Shown piece after piece: positions 6,078 through 11,500 of a DNA stretch of 11,500 bases. Made by a program: the position numbers and the translations under genes. The notes under the pieces are model-generated. The model was not told the origin of the DNA. It searched no databases and saw only the letters and a program-made list of their open reading frames with translations. The stretch spans positions 1-11,500 of the forward strand of contig CAITDX010000034.1 of NCBI GenBank assembly GCA_903891335.1. The letters run 5' to 3'. This DNA is from an uncultured bacterium (GTDB lineage Bacteria; Patescibacteriota; Microgenomatia; UBA1400; PJMF01). Numbering within the stretch: the stretch's first letter is position 1; each line of letters opens with the position of its first letter.

Positions 6078-6935
6078 TTATTTTGCCTTATTGCCAATTG
6101 CCTTGGCATTACTTTGGACATAACTCACACAGTCACCTTGATTTTTAAAGCCCGGATCATTGAAGTTTTTCCAAGCATCCTCTTTACACTGATCTTTGGT
6201 AACTGGAGGAGCAACGCGCACCATAAGCGCATGATTGTCTACCGCAATGCCATGCTCTGCATCAATAAAAGTAAACCAAGCATAGCGATTACCCCCAACT
6301 TCAAAAGGAATTGTGTCGGCAGGATTGAAACGAGTTTCAGTGAAAACCACTAGCCCTTGGGGGTTAATTAAAGTCAAATCAACTGCTAGGGCTCCCGCCT
6401 GCTCTCGAAAGGTATGGCGGAAGGTATACCAGCCAGCCTGTGGAATTTCGTAGTGATTAAGGTTTTCCAAGTCTTCTCTTGGGGCAAAATTCGAATTATT
6501 GGAACCAGCGACGTATAACTTCGAGGTTGAACTATCTTTGGTAACGTGAAAAATATAATCTCGCTGGTGATTCCCATCTGAGCCAGTGGCAGCCACAGAG
6601 TAGTCGAAGCCAGTGCCATTATCCCAGGATGGATCAAGATAAATGTCAATCTGTGCTGTCCACGTCCCTGGCCATTCATTGCTATATCCAGCAAATCGAG
6701 AAAAAGGAGCCGAAGCTTCATCTCCCTCCATCTTGGCATAATACCCACCATCTGGTGAAAAAATACCATCAGTGCCAGAGGTGACTCTGGTGACTAGACC
6801 ATACCAAGAACTATTTGCATCATACCAGCCTGCGGTGTCGCTTTCGAAATCCTGCTGCCAGGGCATCGTCGCTGCAGCCTGTGCGGGAGCGACCGCCATC
6901 GCGAATAACGCCATTGTCATCAAGAGTTTCTTCAT
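6078..6935 (-). CDS. Secreted protein with jelly-roll-like body and Cys-containing C-terminal tail
   Basis: This 285-residue protein begins with a clear Sec signal peptide: MKKLLMTMALFAMAVAPAQA, with cleavage after residue 20. The mature body (about 25-242) is rich in aromatic residues and beta strands (WQQDFESDTAGW, GYYAKMEGDE, TWTAQIDIYLDPSW, AGWYTFRHTF). This is reminiscent of concanavalin/LamG-like folds that bind carbohydrate or other surface ligands. No catalytic residues can be named. The tail (247-273) reads KDQCKEDAWKNF...FKNQGDCVSYV. Its two Cys (250 and 269) may form a disulfide. This tail recurs in secreted proteins of several bacterial groups. The start at 6935 is fixed by an excellent ribosome site, so expression is probably strong. 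The small membrane protein gene begins 4 bases after the stop. Confidence 0.9.
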   Translation of the reverse strand: MKKLLMTMALFAMAVAPAQAAATMPWQQDFESDTAGWYDANSSWYGLVTRVTSGTDGIFSPDGGYYAKMEGDEASAPFSRFAGYSNEWPGTWTAQIDIYLDPSWDNGTGFDYSVAATGSDGNHQRDYIFHVTKDSSTSKLYVAGSNNSNFAPREDLENLNHYEIPQAGWYTFRHTFREQAGALAVDLTLINPQGLVVFTETRFNPADTIPFEVGGNRYAWFTFIDAEHGIAVDNHALMVRVAPPVTKDQCKEDAWKNFNDPGFKNQGDCVSYVQSNAKAIGNKAK

Positions 6936-6939
6936 GTTT

Positions 6940-6948
6940 CACCTCCTT
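6940..6948 (-). promoter_or_regulatory. Consensus Shine-Dalgarno site AAGGAGGTG
   Basis: The minus strand reads AAGGAGGTG-AAAC-ATG, nearly full complementarity to the 16S 3' end at ideal spacing. It is by far the strongest ribosome site in the window. It decides the start at 6935 and suggests high translation of the secreted protein. Confidence 0.85.
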
Positions 6949-6955
6949 AGAGTTA

Positions 6956-6984
6956 GTTATAATCCAAGATATTTGAAAACGCAA
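6956..6984 (-). promoter_or_regulatory. Probable promoter of the secreted-protein unit
   Basis: TTGCGT (6984-6979) and TATAAC (6961-6956) on the minus strand are 17 bases apart. Transcription would start near 6949, leaving a leader of about 14 bases that holds just the Shine-Dalgarno site. The -10 matches five of six consensus bases, the -35 only three. Confidence 0.45.
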
Positions 6985-7009
6985 ATTTACTCTGGTTTGA
7001 TGGTGACAC

Positions 7010-7636
7010 TTAACTTGATTTAAGACCAATGAATGCAGTCAATTTTTCTTTGACAAACACCATTTCTGAAGGAGTGATAGTATGTCCACCCTGATGAGAA
7101 AACTCATGGACTGTGGCTCCCAATTCTTGCGCAACGCTCACCAGGCGCTGACTATCCTGTGCAGGTACCATTTGATCTGTCATCCCATAGCTAATTGCAA
7201 GATTTCTGCCGTGTAAATCAACCTTATCTGGCTGAAATGGCAGCATTGGATGAAGCAATAGCGCACTATGCACATACTCTGGATACAAAAATAGCAATGC
7301 CAGAATCATATTTGCCCCATTCGAGTAGCCCAAATAAGTAAACTGATTGATTGGAATGTGCTGTTGCTGAGAAAATTCTTCGAGAAATAGTTTGAGTTTA
7401 GCTGCTTCCTGACGAATATTTTCTTGATCAAACACTCCCATCTCGAAACGCTTAAAAAAACGAGGCATACCTTGCTCAAGCACATTACCTCGCAAACTGA
7501 CAATTCTGCACTGTGATTGCATAAACTCGACAAAGGGCAAAAGGTCATGTTCGTTGCCACCAGTGCCATGCAACAATACTACTGCTTTAGTAGCAGAAAC
7601 CCCAGTCACTAGATGTTTGAAATAGGTGAGTGACAT
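7010..7636 (-). CDS. MhqD-like alpha/beta hydrolase (carboxylesterase/phospholipase family)
   Basis: This 208-residue cytoplasmic enzyme belongs to the Abhydrolase_2 group. It has an oxyanion-hole motif LLHGTGGNEHDLLPF (about 21-35) and a nucleophile elbow GYSNGANM with Ser105. The likely acid is Asp154 (SYGMTDQMVP) and the likely catalytic His is His185 (HQGGHTI). Length and motif spacing match small carboxylesterases such as MhqD and YpfH. In Bacillus subtilis, MhqD sits with the MhqO dioxygenase in a hydroquinone-resistance operon. Here too it follows an MhqO-like gene, with a 2-base gap, which is the main basis for the specific name. The physiological ester is unknown. It has no strong ribosome site, so translation is probably coupled to the gene before it. 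Confidence 0.9.
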   Translation of the reverse strand: MSLTYFKHLVTGVSATKAVVLLHGTGGNEHDLLPFVEFMQSQCRIVSLRGNVLEQGMPRFFKRFEMGVFDQENIRQEAAKLKLFLEEFSQQQHIPINQFTYLGYSNGANMILALLFLYPEYVHSALLLHPMLPFQPDKVDLHGRNLAISYGMTDQMVPAQDSQRLVSVAQELGATVHEFSHQGGHTITPSEMVFVKEKLTAFIGLKSS

Positions 7637-7638
7637 AC

Positions 7639-8565
7639 CTAAATTGGCTCGAGCTTACTTTCGATCTCTTCTCGATAGCTCTCGAGAAAAGGTGGGAGTG
7701 CTAATTTTTTCCCCAAATCTGCTTCCGGCTCATCAGCGGTAAAACCAGGGCCATTGGTGGCTAATTCAAATAAAATACCAGCTGGAGTTCTAAAATAGAC
7801 TGATTGGAAATAGTAGCGATTGATGACTTCAGTTGGGTATAAACCAAGCTCAATTATATCTTGGCGCTTTTGCATCAATTCTGCTTGATCACGCACCTGA
7901 AACGCAATGTGATGAACAGTACCAGCGCCACTTGCCAAGCGATTGGTCGTAGCAGACTCTTCAATTTCTAACACCCCAGCTCTGTTTACTCCGGGGATAG
8001 CATAACGATGCATAGCACCATTGGTAATTTGTTTTTGGAAGCCGAGGGTCATGAGGATTGGTTCAAGTGAATCTCGATTAGAAACCAAAAATCTCGCTCC
8101 ATAAAAACAACGGATGGCCTGTTCTTTTTTAATTGCCGGAGTTTCCCATACCGCAGCCTCATCAAGCAAGCTCGAGTCAACTTCAACAAGTTGCAGACGC
8201 TGCTGATCTATATCATAAAAAGTCAGCGTCAAAGCATCAGCAACTTTTGTGATCTGTTCGTGTTTGACTCCAAAGTCAACAAATCTCTTTTGCCAAAAGC
8301 GTAGTGATCCCCGTGGAACCGCCAGGGAAATCATCGAGACGTCGCCTACTCCTCGCCGACCCAGTCCAACTCCCGGAAAGGTGAAAAAGGTTAAATCCAT
8401 TCCTGGCTCACCAGTACGATCACCAAAAAACAAATGATACGCTTCAGTTTGATCTTGATTAACTGTTTTTTTGACCAAACGCAAACCTAAGACAGTGCTA
8501 TAAAAATGAACACAGTGCTTTGGGTCAGAAGCAATGGCAGTGATGTGATGAATGGGATGAGACAT
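7639..8565 (-). CDS. MhqO-like ring-cleaving dioxygenase (VOC/glyoxalase superfamily)
   Basis: This 308-residue protein has two halves of paired VOC domains and full-length similarity to the MhqO/LinE-type extradiol dioxygenases. The N-terminal signature is PIHHITAIASDPK...FYSTVLGLRLVKKTVN. The second half has GTVHHIAFQV (about 215-224) and GILFELATNGPGF (about 263-275). By family precedent the Fe(II) ligands are a His of the HHIT motif (His6 or His7), a His of VHHIAF (His218 or His219) and Glu267. All are present, so the enzyme should be active. These enzymes open hydroquinone-type rings with O2, so an oxygen-using step is implied. It is the middle gene of a three-gene operon with 2-base gaps on both sides. 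An AAGGG sequence 7 bases before the start is a plausible ribosome site. Confidence 0.93.
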   Translation of the reverse strand: MSHPIHHITAIASDPKHCVHFYSTVLGLRLVKKTVNQDQTEAYHLFFGDRTGEPGMDLTFFTFPGVGLGRRGVGDVSMISLAVPRGSLRFWQKRFVDFGVKHEQITKVADALTLTFYDIDQQRLQLVEVDSSLLDEAAVWETPAIKKEQAIRCFYGARFLVSNRDSLEPILMTLGFQKQITNGAMHRYAIPGVNRAGVLEIEESATTNRLASGAGTVHHIAFQVRDQAELMQKRQDIIELGLYPTEVINRYYFQSVYFRTPAGILFELATNGPGFTADEPEADLGKKLALPPFLESYREEIESKLEPI

Positions 8566-8567
8566 AG

Positions 8568-9581
8568 TTAACCCTTAAAATCTACTTTCATTTCTCCCAA
8601 ACCATCTAAGTCTAAAACTATATTTCCAACTTTGTGACCAGTATCAACCAACTGATGTGCCTCAACTACCTGGTCAAATGGAAAAACCTTGCTTAAAACA
8701 GGATCGAGTTTACCCTGCGCACAAAGATCAGTGAGAAACTGAATATCTTTTTTAGTTTCACTAGCGGTGCCCGTAAGATAGGAAATTCCCTTGGGCGAGC
8801 GATGGGTGTGAATAACTGCCTGCAACATCTTGGGTAAGCCTGCCACGACCAGCAAGCATTTGCCATTTGGCTTGATTATTCGCTCACAGTCGGCAAAAGT
8901 TACATTCCCTACAGCGTCCAAAACGACATCATATTGACTACTTTGTTGTCGCACATCCACCTGAGTATAATCAAGAACCTGATCAACTCCAAGAGACGCA
9001 ACGAGTTGCAGATTCTTAGGACCGCAGACGGCGGTAACAACTCCCCCCAAAGCCTTAGCAATTTGGACCGCACTCGAACCAACCGCACCCGAGGCACCAT
9101 TAACTAAAACCCGCTGTCCATACTTGACTTGAGCCAAATCTCTTAGAAAAAAAAGTGCCGTCGTCCCCCCAAAAGTCAAAGCTGCAGCTTGTGGATGTGA
9201 CAAGCTCTGTGGTTTTTTAACCATCGCCTGATCTTGACTAATCTTCAAAAATTCTGCATATGCTCCCAAGGAAAAACCCTTCATGCCAAAAACGGCATCG
9301 CCAACTGCGAATTTGCTGACTTTCTCGCCGACTGCCACCACCTCACCTGAAAAAGAACTGCCTAGTATTTGTTGGCGAGGCGCAGTAATACCAAAAATCA
9401 GTCGAGCAATCAGATTAAAACCAGCAGGAAAACGTGCTCCGCGCAAGCGGGAATCAGCTGCAGTCACTGCAACCGCTCGAACTTTCACCAGCACTTCTCC
9501 CGACTTTATCTTGGGCTTGGGCACAGTGGTTAAGTGTAAAACGGCAGGCGGACCGTAGTGGTGATAGGTAATGGCTTTCAT
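8568..9581 (-). CDS. NAD(P)H quinone-oxidoreductase-like MDR protein
   Basis: This 337-residue protein of the medium-chain dehydrogenase/reductase superfamily lacks the zinc ligands, as in zeta-crystallin/quinone oxidoreductases. The N-terminal GroES-like domain contains PGEV-type KIKSGEVLVKVRAVAVTAADSR and ILGSSFSGEVVAVG. The Rossmann domain has NGASGAVGSSAVQIAKALG (about 161-179), the NAD(P)H-binding glycine motif. SQYDVVLDAVGN and a closing KVGNIVLDL follow. I chose ATG 9581 (MKAITYHHYG) because family members begin there; the in-frame ATG at 9611 would add ten atypical residues. It leads the operon with the ring-cleaving dioxygenase and hydrolase, consistent with a role in reducing quinones or electrophilic carbonyls. 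Substrate choice is inferred from context only. Confidence 0.92.
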   Translation of the reverse strand: MKAITYHHYGPPAVLHLTTVPKPKIKSGEVLVKVRAVAVTAADSRLRGARFPAGFNLIARLIFGITAPRQQILGSSFSGEVVAVGEKVSKFAVGDAVFGMKGFSLGAYAEFLKISQDQAMVKKPQSLSHPQAAALTFGGTTALFFLRDLAQVKYGQRVLVNGASGAVGSSAVQIAKALGGVVTAVCGPKNLQLVASLGVDQVLDYTQVDVRQQSSQYDVVLDAVGNVTFADCERIIKPNGKCLLVVAGLPKMLQAVIHTHRSPKGISYLTGTASETKKDIQFLTDLCAQGKLDPVLSKVFPFDQVVEAHQLVDTGHKVGNIVLDLDGLGEMKVDFKG

Positions 9582-9603
9582 TATAGATTTTAACTCACTT
9601 GCT

Positions 9604-9635
9604 ATGATCATGATTAGGTTTTGATCAAATTTATA
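9604..9635 (-). promoter_or_regulatory. Candidate promoter/operator of the quinone-detoxification-like operon
   Basis: Between the upstream stop (9637) and the start at 9581 lie a TATAAA -10-like box (9635-9630) and two perfect palindromes. TTTGATCAAA (9620-9629) directly abuts the -10 box, and ATGATCAT (9604-9611) is centred 17 bases further on. Both share the core TGATCA. Palindromes overlapping a predicted start site suit a repressor such as a MarR-type quinone sensor, but no regulator gene is in the window and no good -35 is seen. Confidence 0.3.
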
Positions 9636-9636
9636 G

Positions 9637-10695
9637 CTATCCTTTTTGGTAAATTTCCATCATGCCTTTTGGCATTGGACACTCAACGTGACTTCTTTTT
9701 CCCATTTTTTTTGCAGAAAATAGCTCGCGAATTCTTTGAAACATTTCTGGTTTCAAAACACCCTTTATCTCAATGGCAACATCAGAACCCAAAAACAGCT
9801 CATCAACTTGCGCACTTGCATCCAAAATTAATGTTCCACCATCATAAACCGTTATCGTATGAACCTGAGCATTTGGTCCAATAGTCAAGTGTTTGGCAGC
9901 TAGTTCATGTGCCTTACTATTTAATCCCATGGTAACGTCGATTGCACTCGCTGAAACAACTGACGCCCCATCTTCAATATCAATATCTCCAGCCTTGCAA
10001 ACACCCAGTCCATATCCGGCACTAACATTAATTTGTGTATCTTTTAGATAACTTGGGTTGGCGTGCTGTCTGTTCGTTGTCTTCCGATCGGTAACTTGCC
10101 AATCAAACTCAGATTCAGTGTCTTCTTTTCTTAGCTGCAAATATGGCTTGCTCATACCACAGTGTTCGCAAGAGGGAAAAGTCAGTAAAACTGGCGCACC
10201 ACAATACAAACAACTTCTATATTTACTGAGCTCAGTTGAGTCCGTTACTCCAATGGGAGCATAGCTATGACCCTCTGGAAGGATTGATGGCATTGTTTCA
10301 CTTCCATCAATGACTCTATCCAGCAACTGCAAACTTTCTTCACTTGCTATAGTCAAAATAAAATGCGGTTTTGCGGTGAGACAGGCTGGACAGTGCGACT
10401 GTGCATATTTGAATGACCCACCGCACTGTGGACAAGTCAGCTGATCTTTGAGTTCATCCCATCCCTTAACACCAACCCAAGTCACTTTGAAACCTTCAGG
10501 ACAAACGAAATCAGTACTTTGATTTAGCGATTCATTCCACTGAGCCAATAAGCCAATCGCCTTATCTTCTAATTCTTGCTGTGTTTTATCTTCACTTTGC
10601 AAAGGAAAGGTACGATCAAAAAACTTTTTGGATGCCTTATCTGTAAATGACAAATGAGGTCGCTCTGGAGAAGCACCCGTTTCTGGATCAATCAT
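9637..10695 (-). CDS. Double zinc-ribbon protein with bactofilin-like C-terminal domain
   Basis: This 352-residue, mostly soluble protein has a polar N-terminal region (about 1-85). Two zinc ribbons of identical spacing, C-x2-C-x10-C-x2-C, follow: CPQC...CPAC (about 88-105) and CLYC...CEHC (about 162-179). After a linker, a beta-rich segment (about 220-315) has short turns of alternating hydrophobic residues, such as AGDIDIEDGASVV, KHLTIGPNAQVHTITVYDGG and DELFLGSDVAIEIKG. This resembles the right-handed beta-helix of bactofilins, which polymerise into cytoskeletal filaments. The assignment rests on pattern alone. A helical tail follows (about 317-330). I prefer ATG 10695 over 10704 because the latter lies inside the TATAAT box. 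It sits between the VOC gene and the quinone operon, with gaps of 50 and 55 bases, so it may be a separate unit. Confidence 0.75.
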   Translation of the reverse strand: MIDPETGASPERPHLSFTDKASKKFFDRTFPLQSEDKTQQELEDKAIGLLAQWNESLNQSTDFVCPEGFKVTWVGVKGWDELKDQLTCPQCGGSFKYAQSHCPACLTAKPHFILTIASEESLQLLDRVIDGSETMPSILPEGHSYAPIGVTDSTELSKYRSCLYCGAPVLLTFPSCEHCGMSKPYLQLRKEDTESEFDWQVTDRKTTNRQHANPSYLKDTQINVSAGYGLGVCKAGDIDIEDGASVVSASAIDVTMGLNSKAHELAAKHLTIGPNAQVHTITVYDGGTLILDASAQVDELFLGSDVAIEIKGVLKPEMFQRIRELFSAKKMGKRSHVECPMPKGMMEIYQKG

Positions 10696-10702
10696 ACAAA
10701 CC

Positions 10703-10711
10703 ATTATAGCA
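10703..10711 (-). promoter_or_regulatory. Perfect extended -10 box TGCTATAAT, 7 bases from the ATG at 10695
   Basis: The minus strand reads TGC-TATAAT, then GGTTTGT, then ATG. The layout is identical to 821-829 and again predicts an mRNA that begins at or next to the start codon. It rules against the upstream ATG at 10704, which overlaps the box itself. Confidence 0.65.
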
Positions 10712-10745
10712 ACTTGGTGACGAGATACCTACTAGATAGATATTG

Positions 10746-11249
10746 TCACTCACCTGCTTTTCGAATTGTCTCAAGATCGAGCTTCTTCATCGGCATAAAT
10801 GCAGCAGTAACTCTATCAGCCGTCTGCGGGTCTCTTCTCATTAGTTCATCCAAGATCCTAGGGACAATTTGCCAGGTGACGCCAAATTTATCGGTACACC
10901 AACCACATTGCTCAGCTTCTGGAACAGCTGATAGTTTCTCCCAGAAAAAATCAATTTCTGCCTGCGTCTCACACTCGACGATGTAAGAGGTGCCTCCATT
11001 CAATCTGAACTGCTCCATAGGACCACCATTGAGAGCCATGAAGCTGATGCCATCAATCTCCGCTTCAGCTGTAAGCACCGATCCTTCAGGCCTGCCGGAA
11101 ACTTCCTCAGATGCCTTGGGGGATTTGGTGATATCTCCAAGTTTCGCAGAGTGCTCTCCAGGAGCTGCATTGAACGTATCTATGTAGTAATTGATCGCCT
11201 CGGCTCCGTCATTATTGACAAACCAAATACAGGTGATGAGTTTACTCAT
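10746..11249 (-). CDS. PhnB-like VOC family protein
   Basis: This 167-residue protein has the PhnB/3-dmu-9_3-mt type VOC fold. The opening is KLITCIWFVNNDGAEAINYYIDTF. PEGSVLTAEAEIDGISFMALNGGP (about 54-77) and CETQAEIDFFWEKL (about 93-106) follow. Then come QCGWCTDKFGVTWQIVP (about 113-129) and a helical end ending MKKLDLETIRKAG. These proteins are common and mostly uncharacterised. Despite old annotations, ubiquinone methyltransferase activity is not expected, as no SAM motif exists. The start at 11249 has GGGAG 7 bases upstream. The start codon also lies in an inverted repeat that could control translation. It may not share a transcript with the zinc-ribbon gene downstream, which has its own -10 box. 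Confidence 0.93.
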   Translation of the reverse strand: MSKLITCIWFVNNDGAEAINYYIDTFNAAPGEHSAKLGDITKSPKASEEVSGRPEGSVLTAEAEIDGISFMALNGGPMEQFRLNGGTSYIVECETQAEIDFFWEKLSAVPEAEQCGWCTDKFGVTWQIVPRILDELMRRDPQTADRVTAAFMPMKKLDLETIRKAGE

Positions 11250-11278
11250 TTTTATTCTCCCAGTAAATTATGAGTAAA
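11236..11278 (-). promoter_or_regulatory. Inverted repeat pairing the VOC start codon, with the ribosome site in the loop
   Basis: In the minus-strand mRNA, TTTACTCAT (11278-11270) is perfectly complementary to ATGAGTAAA (11249-11241), which includes the start codon. The 20-base loop carries GGGAG (11261-11257). A second, overlapping palindrome, ATGAGT-TT-ACTCAT (11236-11249), shares the same arm. The elements could act as RNA that hides the start, or as a DNA operator with repeated half-sites. Confidence 0.35.
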
Positions 11279-11455
11279 TTTTACTACAAAAAAAGACCAG
11301 TGGTTCTAGTATTTAGTCTACTTGAGAAAAAGCGAAGACATTGGCTCAATTAGTTTACTTAAAAAAATGAGTGAAGAGGTTTTATAGCAACTCGAGCTTT
11401 ATTATTAAAGCCTTTGCAATCTGTGAAAAGTGTTCAAAAAATTTTTAAGCTAAAT
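11279..11455. other. Non-coding stretch, no gene recognised
   Basis: AT-rich sequence upstream of the VOC gene. The only small plus-strand frames are a 27-codon one from ATG 11270 and a 6-codon MSEEVL near 11366. Neither has a ribosome site or recognisable content. The stretch may hold the VOC promoter on the minus strand and a leader or the end of a transcript on the plus strand. Confidence 0.4.
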
Positions 11456-11480
11456 GCGTCGTGAAAACGGCGCTTTTTTT
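11456..11480 (+). terminator. Rho-independent terminator
   Basis: GCGTCG (11456-11461) pairs with CGGCGC (11468-11473) around a TGAAAA loop, all six pairs forming with one G-T. Seven T residues (11474-11480) follow directly. It points in the plus direction, yet no recognisable plus-strand gene lies between 5439 and this site. It may end a short non-coding transcript or be a leader attenuator for a gene beyond the right edge. Confidence 0.7.
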
Positions 11481-11500
11481 GCCTGTCCGCCTACGAAGGG

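Noticed and set aside
6074..6121. Longer start for the small membrane protein at 6121
   Set aside because: It would overlap the secreted protein gene by 44 bases. The start at 6073, 4 bases after the upstream stop, is the usual coupled arrangement.
9580..9585. TATAAT overlapping the start codon of the quinone-oxidoreductase-like gene
   Set aside because: A promoter here would start transcription inside the gene, and no alternative start codon lies 7 bases downstream. Probably chance.
10714..10748. GTGAC...GTCAC inverted repeat between the VOC and zinc-ribbon genes
   Set aside because: Only five paired bases separated by more than 20, with no T tract. Likely chance.
10746..11249. Annotation of the VOC protein as a ubiquinone methyltransferase
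   Set aside because: The name is a legacy label of this domain. No SAM-binding glycine motif exists and the fold is VOC type.
11270..11353. 27-codon plus-strand frame (MSKFYYKKRPVVL...) as a leader peptide gene
   Set aside because: It has no ribosome site and no regulatory codon run, and its first codons are explained by the inverted repeat with the VOC gene start.

Overview
The window looks like chromosomal DNA from an uncultured bacterium of moderate-to-low GC content. It has standard stop codons, with TAA, TAG and TGA all used. Several clues point, without proof, to the candidate phyla radiation (Patescibacteria). These are a small secreted protein ending in a Cys-containing tail (KDQC...FKNQGDCVSYV), a 101-residue three-helix membrane protein of a kind I associate with that group, many short genes with very tight spacing, and starts that mostly lack a Shine-Dalgarno sequence. 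No ribosomal, tRNA, phage, transposon or CRISPR signature was seen.

Left part (1-3025). A truncated minus-strand gene runs off the left edge. It is followed by a minus-strand gene for a polytopic membrane protein with two PQ-loop-like segments. Divergent from these, on the plus strand, is mgtE (magnesium channel/transporter), then after 6 bases a membrane-anchored extracytoplasmic dCache sensor with no output domain. The sensor gene overlaps the next, convergent gene by 44 bases.

Middle part (2982-6935). A minus-strand pair encodes a SAM-dependent methyltransferase and an MFS exporter (9-base gap). Divergent from it is a small plus-strand gene that is open only if a -1 shift occurs at an A AAA AAC heptamer, or if one A has been lost from an A run. 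A minus-strand cluster then encodes a signal-peptide-bearing secreted protein with the only textbook Shine-Dalgarno site in the window, the small membrane protein and a DUF1905 protein.

Right part (7010-11500). A compact minus-strand operon with two 2-base gaps encodes an MDR-family quinone-oxidoreductase-like enzyme, an MhqO-like ring-cleaving dioxygenase and an MhqD-like alpha/beta hydrolase. This gene set resembles quinone/hydroquinone detoxification operons. Upstream lie an unusual protein with two zinc ribbons and a bactofilin-like C-terminus, and a PhnB-type VOC protein whose start codon sits in an inverted repeat. The right edge holds a plus-strand intrinsic terminator with no obvious gene in front of it.

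The most notable cross-cutting pattern is at four starts (181, 813, 851, 10695). Each has an extended -10 element of the form TGnTA(TA/GG)AT placed only 7 or 8 bases before the ATG. This predicts leaderless or nearly leaderless mRNAs. The two TAGGAT versions could also be read as weak Shine-Dalgarno sites.
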